From: a virus
IMG/VR virus record: IMGVR_UViG_3300006922_000048
Location: 1 to 44,187 of that record
DNA length: 44,187 nt
Direction: 5' to 3' (one strand)
The position numbers and the translations under genes were made by a program. The stretch's first letter is position 1. Every line of letters starts with the position of its first letter. This document shows positions 28,016 through 35,585 of this stretch, piece by piece. Below the pieces are notes generated by a model. The model was not told the DNA's origin, did no database searches, and saw nothing but the letters and a program-made list of their open reading frames with translations.

Positions 28016-29615
28016 AGTAAAAGATTTAGATATAATATATCTATCTTACGACGAACCAAACGCAGAAAAAAATTATGAAGACTTACTTACAAAAGTGCCT
28101 TGGGCAAAGCGTGTACACGGAGTAGAAGGCAGCGATGCTGCACACAAAGCATGTGCTAAACTTAGTAATACAGATCGATTTATCACTATAGACGGCGACA
28201 ACATAATTAATCCTAAGTTTCTGCAAGAAGAAATACATTTCTATGATGGTGCAGATATTAACAAGGCTGTTATTAGTTGGACTGCTAAAAATTCAATTAA
28301 CAATTTAATGTATGGTAATGGCGGCATTAAGTGTTGGCCGAAAGCTCATGTTTTAAATATGCAAACACATGAAAATGCTGAACCAGATAATGTCAAAGCA
28401 CAAGTAGATTTCTGTTGGGATATGGAGTATATACAACAAGATACTTGTTATTCGATGATAATGAATAATTATACTCCTCATCAAGCGTGGCGTGCTGGGT
28501 TTCGTGAAGGGGTTAAGATGGCACTCAACGAAGGAACACAACTGTCTAAAGACGGATTGTTATCTCAACATTGGAAAAATCTAAATAGACTCTATATTTG
28601 GACAATGGTCGGCTGCGATACTATAAACGGCGACTGGGGAGTACTTGGGGCAAGAGCAGGTTTGTATATGACTATGTGTACAGATTGGGACTTTGTACAA
28701 GTAAGAGACTTTGAACATTTAAACGACTTATGGAAACAGTCTTTTGAATCGATTGAAAACGTTGAAGATGAAATTATTGAATACGGTATTAAACTGATTA
28801 ATGCACTCGATCTTCCAATTGCTGAAAATCCGTTATCGGCTCAACAGAGTAAATTCTTCAAAACAGTGTATCGAAACCCTCCAAGATTGGTGTCTCCTAA
28901 AGTTGTCAAAGCACCTCCAGTAGCAAAAACAGAATACGATATTGTAATGATAACATATAATGAAGAACATATGAATCAAAATTACAAGAGATTATTAGAA
29001 AGATTTCCTTATGCAAAGCGTATACACGGAGTAGATGGAATTCATAATGCACATATAAAAGCAGCGGAGATATGCACAACTGATATGATTTGGATAGTTG
29101 ACGGTGATGCTGTTATTGCCGACGATTTTAATTTTAACTATTCAGTTCCTAAATGGGATTTAGACACAGTGCATGTATGCAATAGTAAAAATCCCATTAA
29201 TGATTTAATTTACGGTTACGGTGCTATTAAACTATTTCCAAGAGAACTTACTCTTAATATGGATAAGTCTAAGCCGGATATGACTACAAGTATAAGTAAT
29301 AAATTTAAAAAAGTATACGAAATAAGTAATATTACTGAATTTAATACAAGTCCGCTAAACACTTGGAAAAGTGCATTTAGAGAATGTTGTAAACTTTCAA
29401 GCAAAGTAATAGACAGACAAAAAGACGACGAAACAAATGAACGATTAAATATTTGGTGTACAGTTGGCAACGATAGACAATACGGAGAATATGCAATCGA
29501 CGGTGCCAACCAAGGCAGAAAATACGGTGAATACTATCGTGATTCACTGCAAGATCTGCGTAGAATAAATGATTTTATGTGGTTAGAGGAGAGATTTAAT
29601 GAGCATTACAAATAA
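27999..29615 (+). CDS. Tandem-duplicated glycosyltransferase-like protein (two DGD domains)
   Basis: 538 residues made of two homologous halves offset by about 303 residues. Half 1 starts DLDIIYLSYDEPNAEKNYED and has AKRVHGVEGSDAAHKAC, then a DGD at 65-67 in ITIDGDNII and NSINNLMYGNGGIKCWP. Half 2 starts EYDIVMITYNEEHMNQNYKR and has AKRIHGVDGIHNAHIKA, DGD at 368-370 in WIVDGDAVI, and NPINDLIYGYGAIKLFP. The strand-DxD-strand layout is that of GT-A nucleotide-sugar transferases, and both halves keep the DxD. Each half also ends with an aromatic Trp/Arg helix (AWRAGFREGVKMAL versus TWKSAFRECCKLSS). The two domains may carry two transfer activities or one may be a binding domain. It has a good AGAGGAAAA site and overlaps both neighbours by 17 nt. 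Confidence 0.62.
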   Translation: MHQTLKVKDLDIIYLSYDEPNAEKNYEDLLTKVPWAKRVHGVEGSDAAHKACAKLSNTDRFITIDGDNIINPKFLQEEIHFYDGADINKAVISWTAKNSINNLMYGNGGIKCWPKAHVLNMQTHENAEPDNVKAQVDFCWDMEYIQQDTCYSMIMNNYTPHQAWRAGFREGVKMALNEGTQLSKDGLLSQHWKNLNRLYIWTMVGCDTINGDWGVLGARAGLYMTMCTDWDFVQVRDFEHLNDLWKQSFESIENVEDEIIEYGIKLINALDLPIAENPLSAQQSKFFKTVYRNPPRLVSPKVVKAPPVAKTEYDIVMITYNEEHMNQNYKRLLERFPYAKRIHGVDGIHNAHIKAAEICTTDMIWIVDGDAVIADDFNFNYSVPKWDLDTVHVCNSKNPINDLIYGYGAIKLFPRELTLNMDKSKPDMTTSISNKFKKVYEISNITEFNTSPLNTWKSAFRECCKLSSKVIDRQKDDETNERLNIWCTVGNDRQYGEYAIDGANQGRKYGEYYRDSLQDLRRINDFMWLEERFNEHYK

Positions 29616-30498
29616 AGAATTTTTACACGGATTACAAGAATATAGTGAATTTAAGACAGAAGGTTCGGTTGCACGAAATGTAAAATCTTTCTTAGATATT
29701 TTATATGCAGAAGATCAAAAGTCTGCTTTTGTTAATCATTTCTTGCCAAAAGATCTTGCAAACATTTATGGATCTGATAATTTTGAACAAGACCTTATTG
29801 TATATCTTTTAAATAATTATGAAGGCAACGATACTCGTTATTTTAGATTTATTAAGGACTTTATCAAAAAAGATAAAGATATGAACATACTCTCAGATGC
29901 ATTAAGTAGAAGTCAAATCAAGAGTAAGATATGGTTAGTAAATGAGCTTGAAAAAATATCTAATCATTATGGCAATGTTGTACTATTAGCTGGCTGGTAC
30001 GGACAGTTAGTTGAGTTGTTTGGAGATAGTGTAGACAAAATTACATTTAAAAAATTTAGAAACGTTGAAATTGATATAGATGCATGTAATGAAAGTGACT
30101 ATAATTTTAATTTACGTCGAATGGATGATTACAAAGTAAAGTCTATACACGGCGATATTAATAATCTTAATCTGCACGGAAGCGGGTATCAGTGGGACGT
30201 AGAAAATTTTAAAACTGAAGAAAAATATAATGAGCAATTTTACCCAGACCTAATTATAAACACAAGTGCTGAACATATGACAACTGAATGGTTTAATCAA
30301 ATTAGATTTAACCCTTGGAAAGATCATAAACCTATTGTTGCTATACAAAGTAATAATTATTTTGACTTAGAAGAACACGTAAATTGCGTACATAGTATTA
30401 ATCATATGAAAAAAATATTTCCTATGAGTAAAATATTATACGAAGGTGAATTACAACTTAAAGGTTATAAGAGAGTTATGTTGATTGGTGAAGCATAA
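29599..30498 (+). CDS. Class I SAM-dependent methyltransferase-like protein
   Basis: 299 residues. The first 110 are helical and charged. Residues 125-135 read GNVVLLAGWYG, a glycine-rich strand-loop at the position of methyltransferase motif I, followed by KKFRNVEIDIDACNES with Asp159/Asp161 at the end of the next strand, as expected for the ribose-binding acidic residue. A later INTSAEHM (about 219-226) matches the motif IV region, and HKPIVAIQSNNYFDLEEH begins the distal strands. The glycine loop is shorter than the usual GxGxG, so the call is moderate. It could methylate a sugar, lipid or protein; context among glycosyltransferase-like and SGNH proteins favours a glycan or peptide substrate. 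AGAGGAGAG (29585-29593) precedes the ATG, which overlaps the previous gene by 17 nt. Confidence 0.55.
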   Translation: MSITNKEFLHGLQEYSEFKTEGSVARNVKSFLDILYAEDQKSAFVNHFLPKDLANIYGSDNFEQDLIVYLLNNYEGNDTRYFRFIKDFIKKDKDMNILSDALSRSQIKSKIWLVNELEKISNHYGNVVLLAGWYGQLVELFGDSVDKITFKKFRNVEIDIDACNESDYNFNLRRMDDYKVKSIHGDINNLNLHGSGYQWDVENFKTEEKYNEQFYPDLIINTSAEHMTTEWFNQIRFNPWKDHKPIVAIQSNNYFDLEEHVNCVHSINHMKKIFPMSKILYEGELQLKGYKRVMLIGEA

Positions 30499-31172
30499 TG
30501 AAACGAATACTATGTATCGGCGACAGTCATACTGCTGGACATAATAGACATACCAAAGTATTTGGTCCTAACGATATTGTAACTCCTAAGAATTGGCCAG
30601 CCTATTTACAAAAAACATTTCGTGATTCAGAAGTTTGGAATTTAGCATTATCGGGTGCAAACAACTTTTTCTCTGGTATAATGCTTGATAGTTTTTTAGA
30701 AACTTATACTCCTGATTTAGTAATTTATCAGATATCTGATCATAGAAGATTTATAAAAATAAAAAGTACAGCTAAATTAAATTTATTAGAAAGTGCATCG
30801 TGTGTTGCTCCTAATCATTATATATTAAACAGACAATCTTTCCCCTTTGGACTGATAGTTAGTCCAAATAGCCTTGCATCTGCATCACGTAAAGAGATAA
30901 GGCAAGTGTATACAGCATTATCAGATGACGACATTGTATATTTAAATAACATTGCAGTAGAAAGGAACCTTCTAAAATTACAGAATATTCCACATTACGC
31001 ATTCTATTGGCGTAAAGAAGATGCTGTTATGACGGGCTACGACAGTATAGATGATATATTAGGATCACAATTTCATAGTTTTGTTGAGGATAACGGATGT
31101 CACTTAAATACTACAGGACATGGACTTATTTACAATAACATTATTCATACAAAGGTAGTAAACTTACTATGA
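30498..31172 (+). CDS. SGNH/GDSL-hydrolase-like protein 1
   Basis: 224 residues starting MKRILCIGDSHTAGHN. The GDSH at 8-11 is block I of the SGNH/GDSL superfamily with Ser10 as nucleophile. NLALSGANN (about 50-58) supplies the Gly/Asn oxyanion region (block II/III), and DNGCHLNTTGHG near the C-terminus supplies the catalytic Asp/His region. SGNH enzymes act as esterases, or as O-acetyl-ester hydrolases and transferases on glycans. No signal peptide is seen, so a cytoplasmic action on a glycan or peptide precursor fits better than secretion. The stop of the previous gene and the start of this one share one base. It is one of four SGNH-like genes in this run. Confidence 0.72.
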   Translation: MKRILCIGDSHTAGHNRHTKVFGPNDIVTPKNWPAYLQKTFRDSEVWNLALSGANNFFSGIMLDSFLETYTPDLVIYQISDHRRFIKIKSTAKLNLLESASCVAPNHYILNRQSFPFGLIVSPNSLASASRKEIRQVYTALSDDDIVYLNNIAVERNLLKLQNIPHYAFYWRKEDAVMTGYDSIDDILGSQFHSFVEDNGCHLNTTGHGLIYNNIIHTKVVNLL

Positions 31173-31396
31173 TAGATTTAAAAGATCTCCCTGTTAGGGA
31201 ATTACAAAAAGAAAGTGCAAGAGCCCTAAGCACAATACAGGCTACTAATAATAATATTTGGCAGTTTAATAAAAAAGCTCATCACAATAGTCATAATTGG
31301 TATTGTGCTGTAATAGACTGGTATATTGATCAATATGGAGATTTGCCCAGTAAAGCAGGCCCTGGTAAAGATGTAAAATTGGTGTTAGATGTATGA
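31169..31396 (+). CDS. 75-residue protein of unknown function
   Basis: A short protein, MIDLKDLPVRELQKESARA onwards, with an amphipathic N-terminal half, a central HHNSHNW patch (about residues 38-44), one Cys, three Trp and a GPGK segment near the C-terminus. I do not recognise it. It is tightly packed, with ATGA overlaps at both ends between two SGNH-like genes, which supports that it is real and translated. Its size would allow it to be a small subunit, a carrier-like protein or a peptide substrate, but there is no double-Gly leader, no Cys-rich core and no phosphopantetheine Ser motif to support any of these. Confidence 0.55.
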   Translation: MIDLKDLPVRELQKESARALSTIQATNNNIWQFNKKAHHNSHNWYCAVIDWYIDQYGDLPSKAGPGKDVKLVLDV

Positions 31397-32025
31397 GAAA
31401 AAATATATTCTGTTTTGGATGCAGCTTTACTAACGGTAACCATTTTGAACAAAAAGACTGGAGAGCTTCATATCCGTATCAGCTATCTCTACTCATGCCG
31501 GACGTAGATGTTTATAATCTTGGGGTATCTGGTGGAAATAATATACTGAATGATATGATAATAAAAAAAGCACTTGAGGAATATTCCGTAGATTTTTCTA
31601 TTGTACAGTTTACATTTCCAAATAGATTTTATATTTCGTCATCTGATAGTTCTGAAAAAATAGGCATTAGGCACGGGGTTAAGCAGCTAAGTGATAATTA
31701 TTACTTGTTATCCATGGACTACGTAGCAGAATATTTTAAAGTTTTTACGCCGAGCAACTTCAAAGGAGGTGTTCAAAAGATTAGACAACTGTATAAATTA
31801 CTACCAAAAAGACAAATAGAACATATAAATGAAGCAGCTTATTTGTCAACATTATATAGATTAAAAGACTCACATCATTATACTTGGTCTTGGAGCAAAG
31901 GCACGTTAGGCACTAATGTAGTACCTGATAGACTAAAATTAGAACAATTTGATGACGGTACTGGACATTTGACTCAATTAGGTAATCAAGTACTTGCAGT
32001 ATATTTAAAAGGTGCAATAGTATAA
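31393..32025 (+). CDS. SGNH-hydrolase-like protein 2
   Basis: 210 residues, MRKNIFCFGCSFTNGNHF. Block I is FGCSFTNG with Ser11 as probable nucleophile; the usual Asp before Ser is replaced by Cys. VYNLGVSGGNNILND (about 40-54) is the Gly/Asn block. The C-terminal DDGTGHLTQLGNQVLAVYL holds the Asp/His pair of block V. The middle third is variable, aromatic and charged, and could form a lid for the acceptor. It is more distant from SGNH-like proteins 3 and 4 (which start MIYVGGDSY) than those are from each other. The gene begins with an ATGA overlap and ends directly against the ATG of the first radical SAM gene, so it is likely translated together with it. Confidence 0.68.
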   Translation: MRKNIFCFGCSFTNGNHFEQKDWRASYPYQLSLLMPDVDVYNLGVSGGNNILNDMIIKKALEEYSVDFSIVQFTFPNRFYISSSDSSEKIGIRHGVKQLSDNYYLLSMDYVAEYFKVFTPSNFKGGVQKIRQLYKLLPKRQIEHINEAAYLSTLYRLKDSHHYTWSWSKGTLGTNVVPDRLKLEQFDDGTGHLTQLGNQVLAVYLKGAIV

Positions 32026-33108
32026 ATGTATAGATACGAAGACATCAAAGAAGTACACTTAGAAGTTACGCAAAAGTGTCAAGCCGCTTGTCCTATGTGT
32101 GACAGAAATATGAATGGCGGAGACGACAATCCGCATATTACTAATGCAGAGCTTAGTTTAGAAGATACAAAGCGTATGTTCAGCCCAGAGTTTATTGCAC
32201 AACTAAAGGTTATGTATATGTGCGGCAACCTGGGCGACCCTATTGTAGCACGAGATACGTTAGAAATATTCAAGTACTTCCGTGAACACAATGATAAAAT
32301 GTGGTTAAGCATGAATACTAATGCTGGAGCCAAGAGTACAGAATGGTGGACAGAACTTGCAGGAGTTATTGGTCGCAAAGGAGCAGTAATTTTTAGTGTA
32401 GACGGTTTAAAGGATACAAATCATCTATATCGACAGAACGTTGTTTGGGATAATGTTGAACGTAACATGCGAGCATTTATTAATGCTGGAGGCAGAGCCC
32501 GTTGGGACTTCTTAATTTTTGCACACAATGAACATCAAGTAGATGAAGCAGAAGCACTTGCTAATCAATGGGGATGTGAAAAGTTTATTAAGAAAAAATC
32601 GGGTAGATTTATTACAAGCGATATTAAACCTAAAAAATCTCATCAAGCAGTAAATCGCAAAGGTGCAGAAACACAAAAATTAGCACAGCCTAAAGATGAA
32701 AAGAATAAAAACATAGCATTACTAAAACAAAAAGAAATTGAAAAGTCTTATGGTAGTATGAAAGAGTATTTAGATAAGTGCAGTATTACTTGTAAGGTTG
32801 CAAAACAAGGAAGTATTTTTGTAACAGCAGAAGGACTATTAATGCCGTGTTGTTGGACAGCTGGCCGTATGTACAAGTGGTGGCATGCAAATCCTCGTGT
32901 AGAGCAAGTATGGGATCATATAGATAATGCTGGCGGAAAACAAGGCATAAGTATTATAGACAATGACATTAAACACGTGGTTAATGGAAAATTAATAGAT
33001 AGTATCACTGCAAGTTGGCAAAAAAATAGTATTGCTGACGGAAAACTTGGCGTTTGCGCTCAAAAATGCGGTAGTGAATTTGACCCGTATAAGGAGCAAT
33101 TTGTATGA
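32026..33108 (+). CDS. Radical SAM enzyme with C-terminal SPASM-like domain (type A)
   Basis: 360 residues. CxxxCxxC at Cys18, Cys22 and Cys25 (VTQKCQAACPMC) ligates the radical SAM 4Fe-4S cluster. The strand-2 motif usually written GGEP is here CGNLGDP. NTNAGAKS and IFSVDGLKDTNHLYRQN follow as the usual barrel strands. After a Lys-rich linker (about 200-250) comes a SPASM-like auxiliary cluster region with Cys252/256, Cys275/276 (MPCCW) and Cys344/348 (CAQKC). This architecture is known in enzymes that modify peptides or other large substrates by radical chemistry. Its closest relatives here are the pair at 33814/34442 and the gene at 42896, which share YRxxVxxD-type and FAHNEHQ-type stretches. 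It is followed at a 4-nt overlap by SGNH-like protein 3, forming a cassette repeated downstream. Substrate unknown. Confidence 0.85.
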   Translation: MYRYEDIKEVHLEVTQKCQAACPMCDRNMNGGDDNPHITNAELSLEDTKRMFSPEFIAQLKVMYMCGNLGDPIVARDTLEIFKYFREHNDKMWLSMNTNAGAKSTEWWTELAGVIGRKGAVIFSVDGLKDTNHLYRQNVVWDNVERNMRAFINAGGRARWDFLIFAHNEHQVDEAEALANQWGCEKFIKKKSGRFITSDIKPKKSHQAVNRKGAETQKLAQPKDEKNKNIALLKQKEIEKSYGSMKEYLDKCSITCKVAKQGSIFVTAEGLLMPCCWTAGRMYKWWHANPRVEQVWDHIDNAGGKQGISIIDNDIKHVVNGKLIDSITASWQKNSIADGKLGVCAQKCGSEFDPYKEQFV

Positions 33109-33821
33109 TATATGTAGGCGGCGACAGCTATGCATTTGGATCAGAATTATTAGATATATCAAATCGTTTTGGTGATATTGTATCAGATGCTATGGGAACA
33201 ACAAATCAAAACGATGCATTAGGCGGCGCAAGTAATCAAAGAATTTACCGTAAATTTTTTGAAGCGTTTGATCCTAATAAATTTTCACATGTAATTTTAG
33301 GATGGACTGGCCTAAACAGATTTGAACATTATTCTGTCTTTGATCAAGATTATGACGGTTATAGAAGAATAACCGCACATCGATTACTTCCTTCTAACAA
33401 ACATGAAGATTACATAGATGAAAAACTTAGAAAAAGAATTGCAAAAACGCAACGAGATGTAAAAGTATCTAAAGAAAATAAAGTGTTATTGCAGTATATG
33501 GCTAATGTACGGACTGACAGAGTTATACATGCTGAAATTTTAAATATGATACTGCAAGTACAAAAGATGTGTAAATATACTGACACAAAATTATGCATGT
33601 TTTTTGGAGTACAGAATAATATCATAAAAGTCGATGAATTAATGACAGATCATTTAATGTACAACAGTGTAGACTGGAATGATACATGGCTTCATCGACC
33701 AGATTATTCTTTACAGGAATGTATGAATGATTTAAAATTACCAATAGGCCCAGGTAAACACTTTTTAGAAGAAGGTCATCAAGTTGCTGCTGACAAAATA
33801 TTGGAGCACTTTCGTGTCTGA
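33105..33821 (+). CDS. SGNH-hydrolase-like protein 3
   Basis: 238 residues, MIYVGGDSYAFGSELL. GGDSY gives Ser8 as nucleophile, DALGGASNQRIYRKF (about 37-51) is the Gly/Asn block, and GPGKHFLEEGHQVAADKI near the C-terminus provides the His region; an Asp is not obvious immediately before it. VILGWTGLNRFEHY is a conserved strand after block II. It is plainly homologous to the SGNH-like gene at 34836 (same GGDSY start, GGASNxRIxRKF, and xHxLEExH end). It overlaps the radical SAM gene on each side (4 and 8 nt), indicating co-translation. Possible role: ester cleavage or acyl transfer on the same substrate that the radical SAM partner modifies. Confidence 0.68.
   Translation: MIYVGGDSYAFGSELLDISNRFGDIVSDAMGTTNQNDALGGASNQRIYRKFFEAFDPNKFSHVILGWTGLNRFEHYSVFDQDYDGYRRITAHRLLPSNKHEDYIDEKLRKRIAKTQRDVKVSKENKVLLQYMANVRTDRVIHAEILNMILQVQKMCKYTDTKLCMFFGVQNNIIKVDELMTDHLMYNSVDWNDTWLHRPDYSLQECMNDLKLPIGPGKHFLEEGHQVAADKILEHFRV
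33803..33806 (+). promoter_or_regulatory. Ribosome-binding site fixing a GTG start
   Basis: GGAG lies 7 nt before GTG at 33814. Upstream in-frame TTG at 33784 has no comparable site, so GTG is the better start; it gives the GTG/TGA overlap of 8 nt seen elsewhere in the run. Confidence 0.6.
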
Positions 33822-34449
33822 TAAATGTTTTCAACTTTCAATCTCAACATATTGTCAAGCTAAATGTCGTAGTTGCTTACGTACTAATAGCGAAACAGGT
33901 GAGCCGGAAGATTGGCTTACGCCTACACATATGAGCGTAGAAGCAGTACAAAATTTAGTATCTGGCGATTATTTTAAAAAGAACAAAATGGGATATTTAC
34001 TTCTTTGCGGAGAATTAGGTGATCCAATGATGCATCCTAATATAGATAAAATTTTAGATATTACTCTTGCTGTTGTTCCTCGAGTAGAACTTTCGACAAA
34101 CGGTGGTCTGCGTCAACCAGAATGGTATGCAAAGACAGCGCAAAAATATGGAAGTCGTATTCATATTAAATGGGCAATAGACGGCACTGACCATGAGACA
34201 AATTGGAAATATAGAGAAGGTGTTGACTATTATCGAGCAATGGATAATATGAAAGCATGGATTGAAAACGGTGGTAACGGTGATTGGCATTATTTAATTT
34301 TTGAGTGGAACTGGAAACAGGTAAAAAAAGCTAAACAAATAGCTAAAGATATAGGGATTGAAATACTATTTAAAATAAACAACAGGCCGTTTGGATTAAT
34401 TAATCCAATTCACAAACGTAAAGTAATGGAGGAATTGGCTAATGGCTAA
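33814..34449 (+). CDS. Radical SAM core domain, split from its SPASM domain (type A)
   Basis: With the GTG start, 211 residues. CxxxCxxC at Cys14, Cys18 and Cys21 (STYCQAKCRSC). The glycine motif is CGELGDP, followed by ELSTNGGLRQPEWY and IKWAIDGTDHETNWKYREGV, matching the proteins at 32026 and 42896. Unlike those, this protein stops after the barrel, in the segment where they have a charged linker (ending KVMEELANG); the SPASM-like part is the next gene, in another frame and overlapping by 8 nt. It most likely works as a two-protein complex with that product. It could also be a recently broken gene, but the downstream piece has its own good start, so I favour a functional split. Confidence 0.78.
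   Translation: MSDKCFQLSISTYCQAKCRSCLRTNSETGEPEDWLTPTHMSVEAVQNLVSGDYFKKNKMGYLLLCGELGDPMMHPNIDKILDITLAVVPRVELSTNGGLRQPEWYAKTAQKYGSRIHIKWAIDGTDHETNWKYREGVDYYRAMDNMKAWIENGGNGDWHYLIFEWNWKQVKKAKQIAKDIGIEILFKINNRPFGLINPIHKRKVMEELANG
34428..34433 (+). promoter_or_regulatory. Strong ribosome-binding site inside the radical SAM core gene
   Basis: GGAGGA ends 8 nt before ATG at 34442. It lies within the end of the core gene and provides independent initiation of the separate SPASM-like gene, which argues against a sequencing frameshift as the only explanation of the split. Confidence 0.6.
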
Positions 34450-34834
34450 ACAGCAAAAAATTATGTGTATGTTTCATGATGGCACTCGAAGTGAATACGA
34501 TATAACTGTTGACGGTAGAGTGTGGCCGTGTTGTAAATTTGTAAATGTAATAACAAAGATCGAAGCCGGATTGCAAAAAAAAGGTGCTCTCGACGGAGAC
34601 GAGTATTTTTTTAAATTACAAAAAGATGATCCTAATTGGAATAGTTTAGAGCACCATTCATTAGAAGAAATATTAGATCATGACTATTTTTCTACATATG
34701 TAAACAATGAAGGATGGGAAAGTGGAAACACCAGCGTATTGTGTAAAAAACGATGTACAGCAAATATGCACCAAGACGGAACTTATACCTATGTAGCAGA
34801 TACAAGTAACAAAATACATAAGAGGATAAAATAA
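34442..34834 (+). CDS. Stand-alone SPASM-like iron-sulfur domain protein
   Basis: 130 residues beginning MAKQQKIMCMFHDG. Cysteines are placed as in the C-terminal domains of the type A radical SAM genes: Cys9, the Cys30-Cys31 pair in GRVWPCCKF, and Cys101/Cys105 in LCKKRC. The gene at 42896 has the same GRVWQCCYF and RCSKFC, and 32026 has MPCCW and CAQKC. Also shared with 42896 is the NxxxLxxILxHDFF/YF-type stretch (SLEEILDHDYFSTY). There is no CxxxCxxC barrel here. It would hold the auxiliary cluster and the substrate-facing surface for the core encoded just upstream. The end is 1 nt before the next ATG. Confidence 0.75.
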   Translation: MAKQQKIMCMFHDGTRSEYDITVDGRVWPCCKFVNVITKIEAGLQKKGALDGDEYFFKLQKDDPNWNSLEHHSLEEILDHDYFSTYVNNEGWESGNTSVLCKKRCTANMHQDGTYTYVADTSNKIHKRIK

Positions 34835-34835
34835 A

Positions 34836-35585
34836 ATGATATACGTAGGCGGCGATAGTTATACATACGGAATTGAATTAAATAATCCTCTGAAAAGTCG
34901 ATATTCTTTTTTGATGCAACAAAAATTAAAAATGTCTGTAGTAAATGATGCTTGGGGCGGAGCAAGTAATGACAGGATAGCCAGAAAATTTTTAGAGTTT
35001 ATGAACGGTCATAAAGTAAAACCTGACTTGGTGTTTATTATGTGGGCTCCTATTACAAGATCAGAGCAGTATGCTCCTGAGGAAAATATGTGGGAAGAAC
35101 AAGACGGATTTAGACAAGTAAGATCGCCTGATATTTTTTTACCTGCCAAAGCTAAGCCGACAAAAAAGCAACTACACTGGCGTCGATCTCTTTCTCAGTT
35201 AAGTGCTACGCAAAAATGGTGGCTTAATATATTTGACCAAAAAGGAGCAATTGATAGTTATATTAGAAATATAATGATAGTTCAAACTGTTTGTCGTGCA
35301 GGAAATATACCGTTTATAATGACTAATTGTAATTCTTCAATGACACTCAAACAAGTTGATAATTTTATAAGTCGTAATAAAACAGTAGAAAACTACACTC
35401 AACAACGAGTAAATCTCATTGATAGTAGTAACTGGTTATTTGATAAAACATGGTCTTTTGCTGAATGGGCAAAAGATAACGAATATCCAATAGGCCCACA
35501 GTATCATCCGTTAGAGGAAGCACATAGAAACTTTGCTGATATATTAACAGACAAAGTTAAGGAGAGAGTAAATGCCTCCGATTAA
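34836..35585 (+). CDS. SGNH-hydrolase-like protein 4
   Basis: 249 residues, MIYVGGDSYTYGIELNNP. Ser8 in GGDSY, the NDAWGGASNDRIARKFLEF block (about 37-55) and GPQYHPLEEAHRNFADIL near the end are the SGNH blocks. VFIMWAPITRSEQY parallels VILGWTGLNRFEHY in the copy at 33105. The two are therefore paralogues, each directly after a type A radical SAM unit. Additional aromatic and basic residues in the middle (about 105-135) may bind the acceptor. GAGGATAAA precedes the start. The C-terminus overlaps the next radical SAM gene by 14 nt. Confidence 0.68.
   Translation: MIYVGGDSYTYGIELNNPLKSRYSFLMQQKLKMSVVNDAWGGASNDRIARKFLEFMNGHKVKPDLVFIMWAPITRSEQYAPEENMWEEQDGFRQVRSPDIFLPAKAKPTKKQLHWRRSLSQLSATQKWWLNIFDQKGAIDSYIRNIMIVQTVCRAGNIPFIMTNCNSSMTLKQVDNFISRNKTVENYTQQRVNLIDSSNWLFDKTWSFAEWAKDNEYPIGPQYHPLEEAHRNFADILTDKVKERVNASD

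Noticed and set aside
31169-31396. Call as a peptide precursor (RiPP-type) for the radical SAM enzymes
   Set aside because: There is no leader cleavage motif, core repeat or Cys/Ser/Thr-rich tail. It is listed as unknown and only raised as a lead.
34430-34460. Programmed ribosomal frameshift joining the radical SAM core and SPASM genes
   Set aside because: Joining needs a +1 (or -2) shift, and I see no slippery heptamer at the overlap; the A-run lies after the start of the second gene. An independent GGAGGA-ATG start explains the layout better. An assembly indel cannot be excluded.
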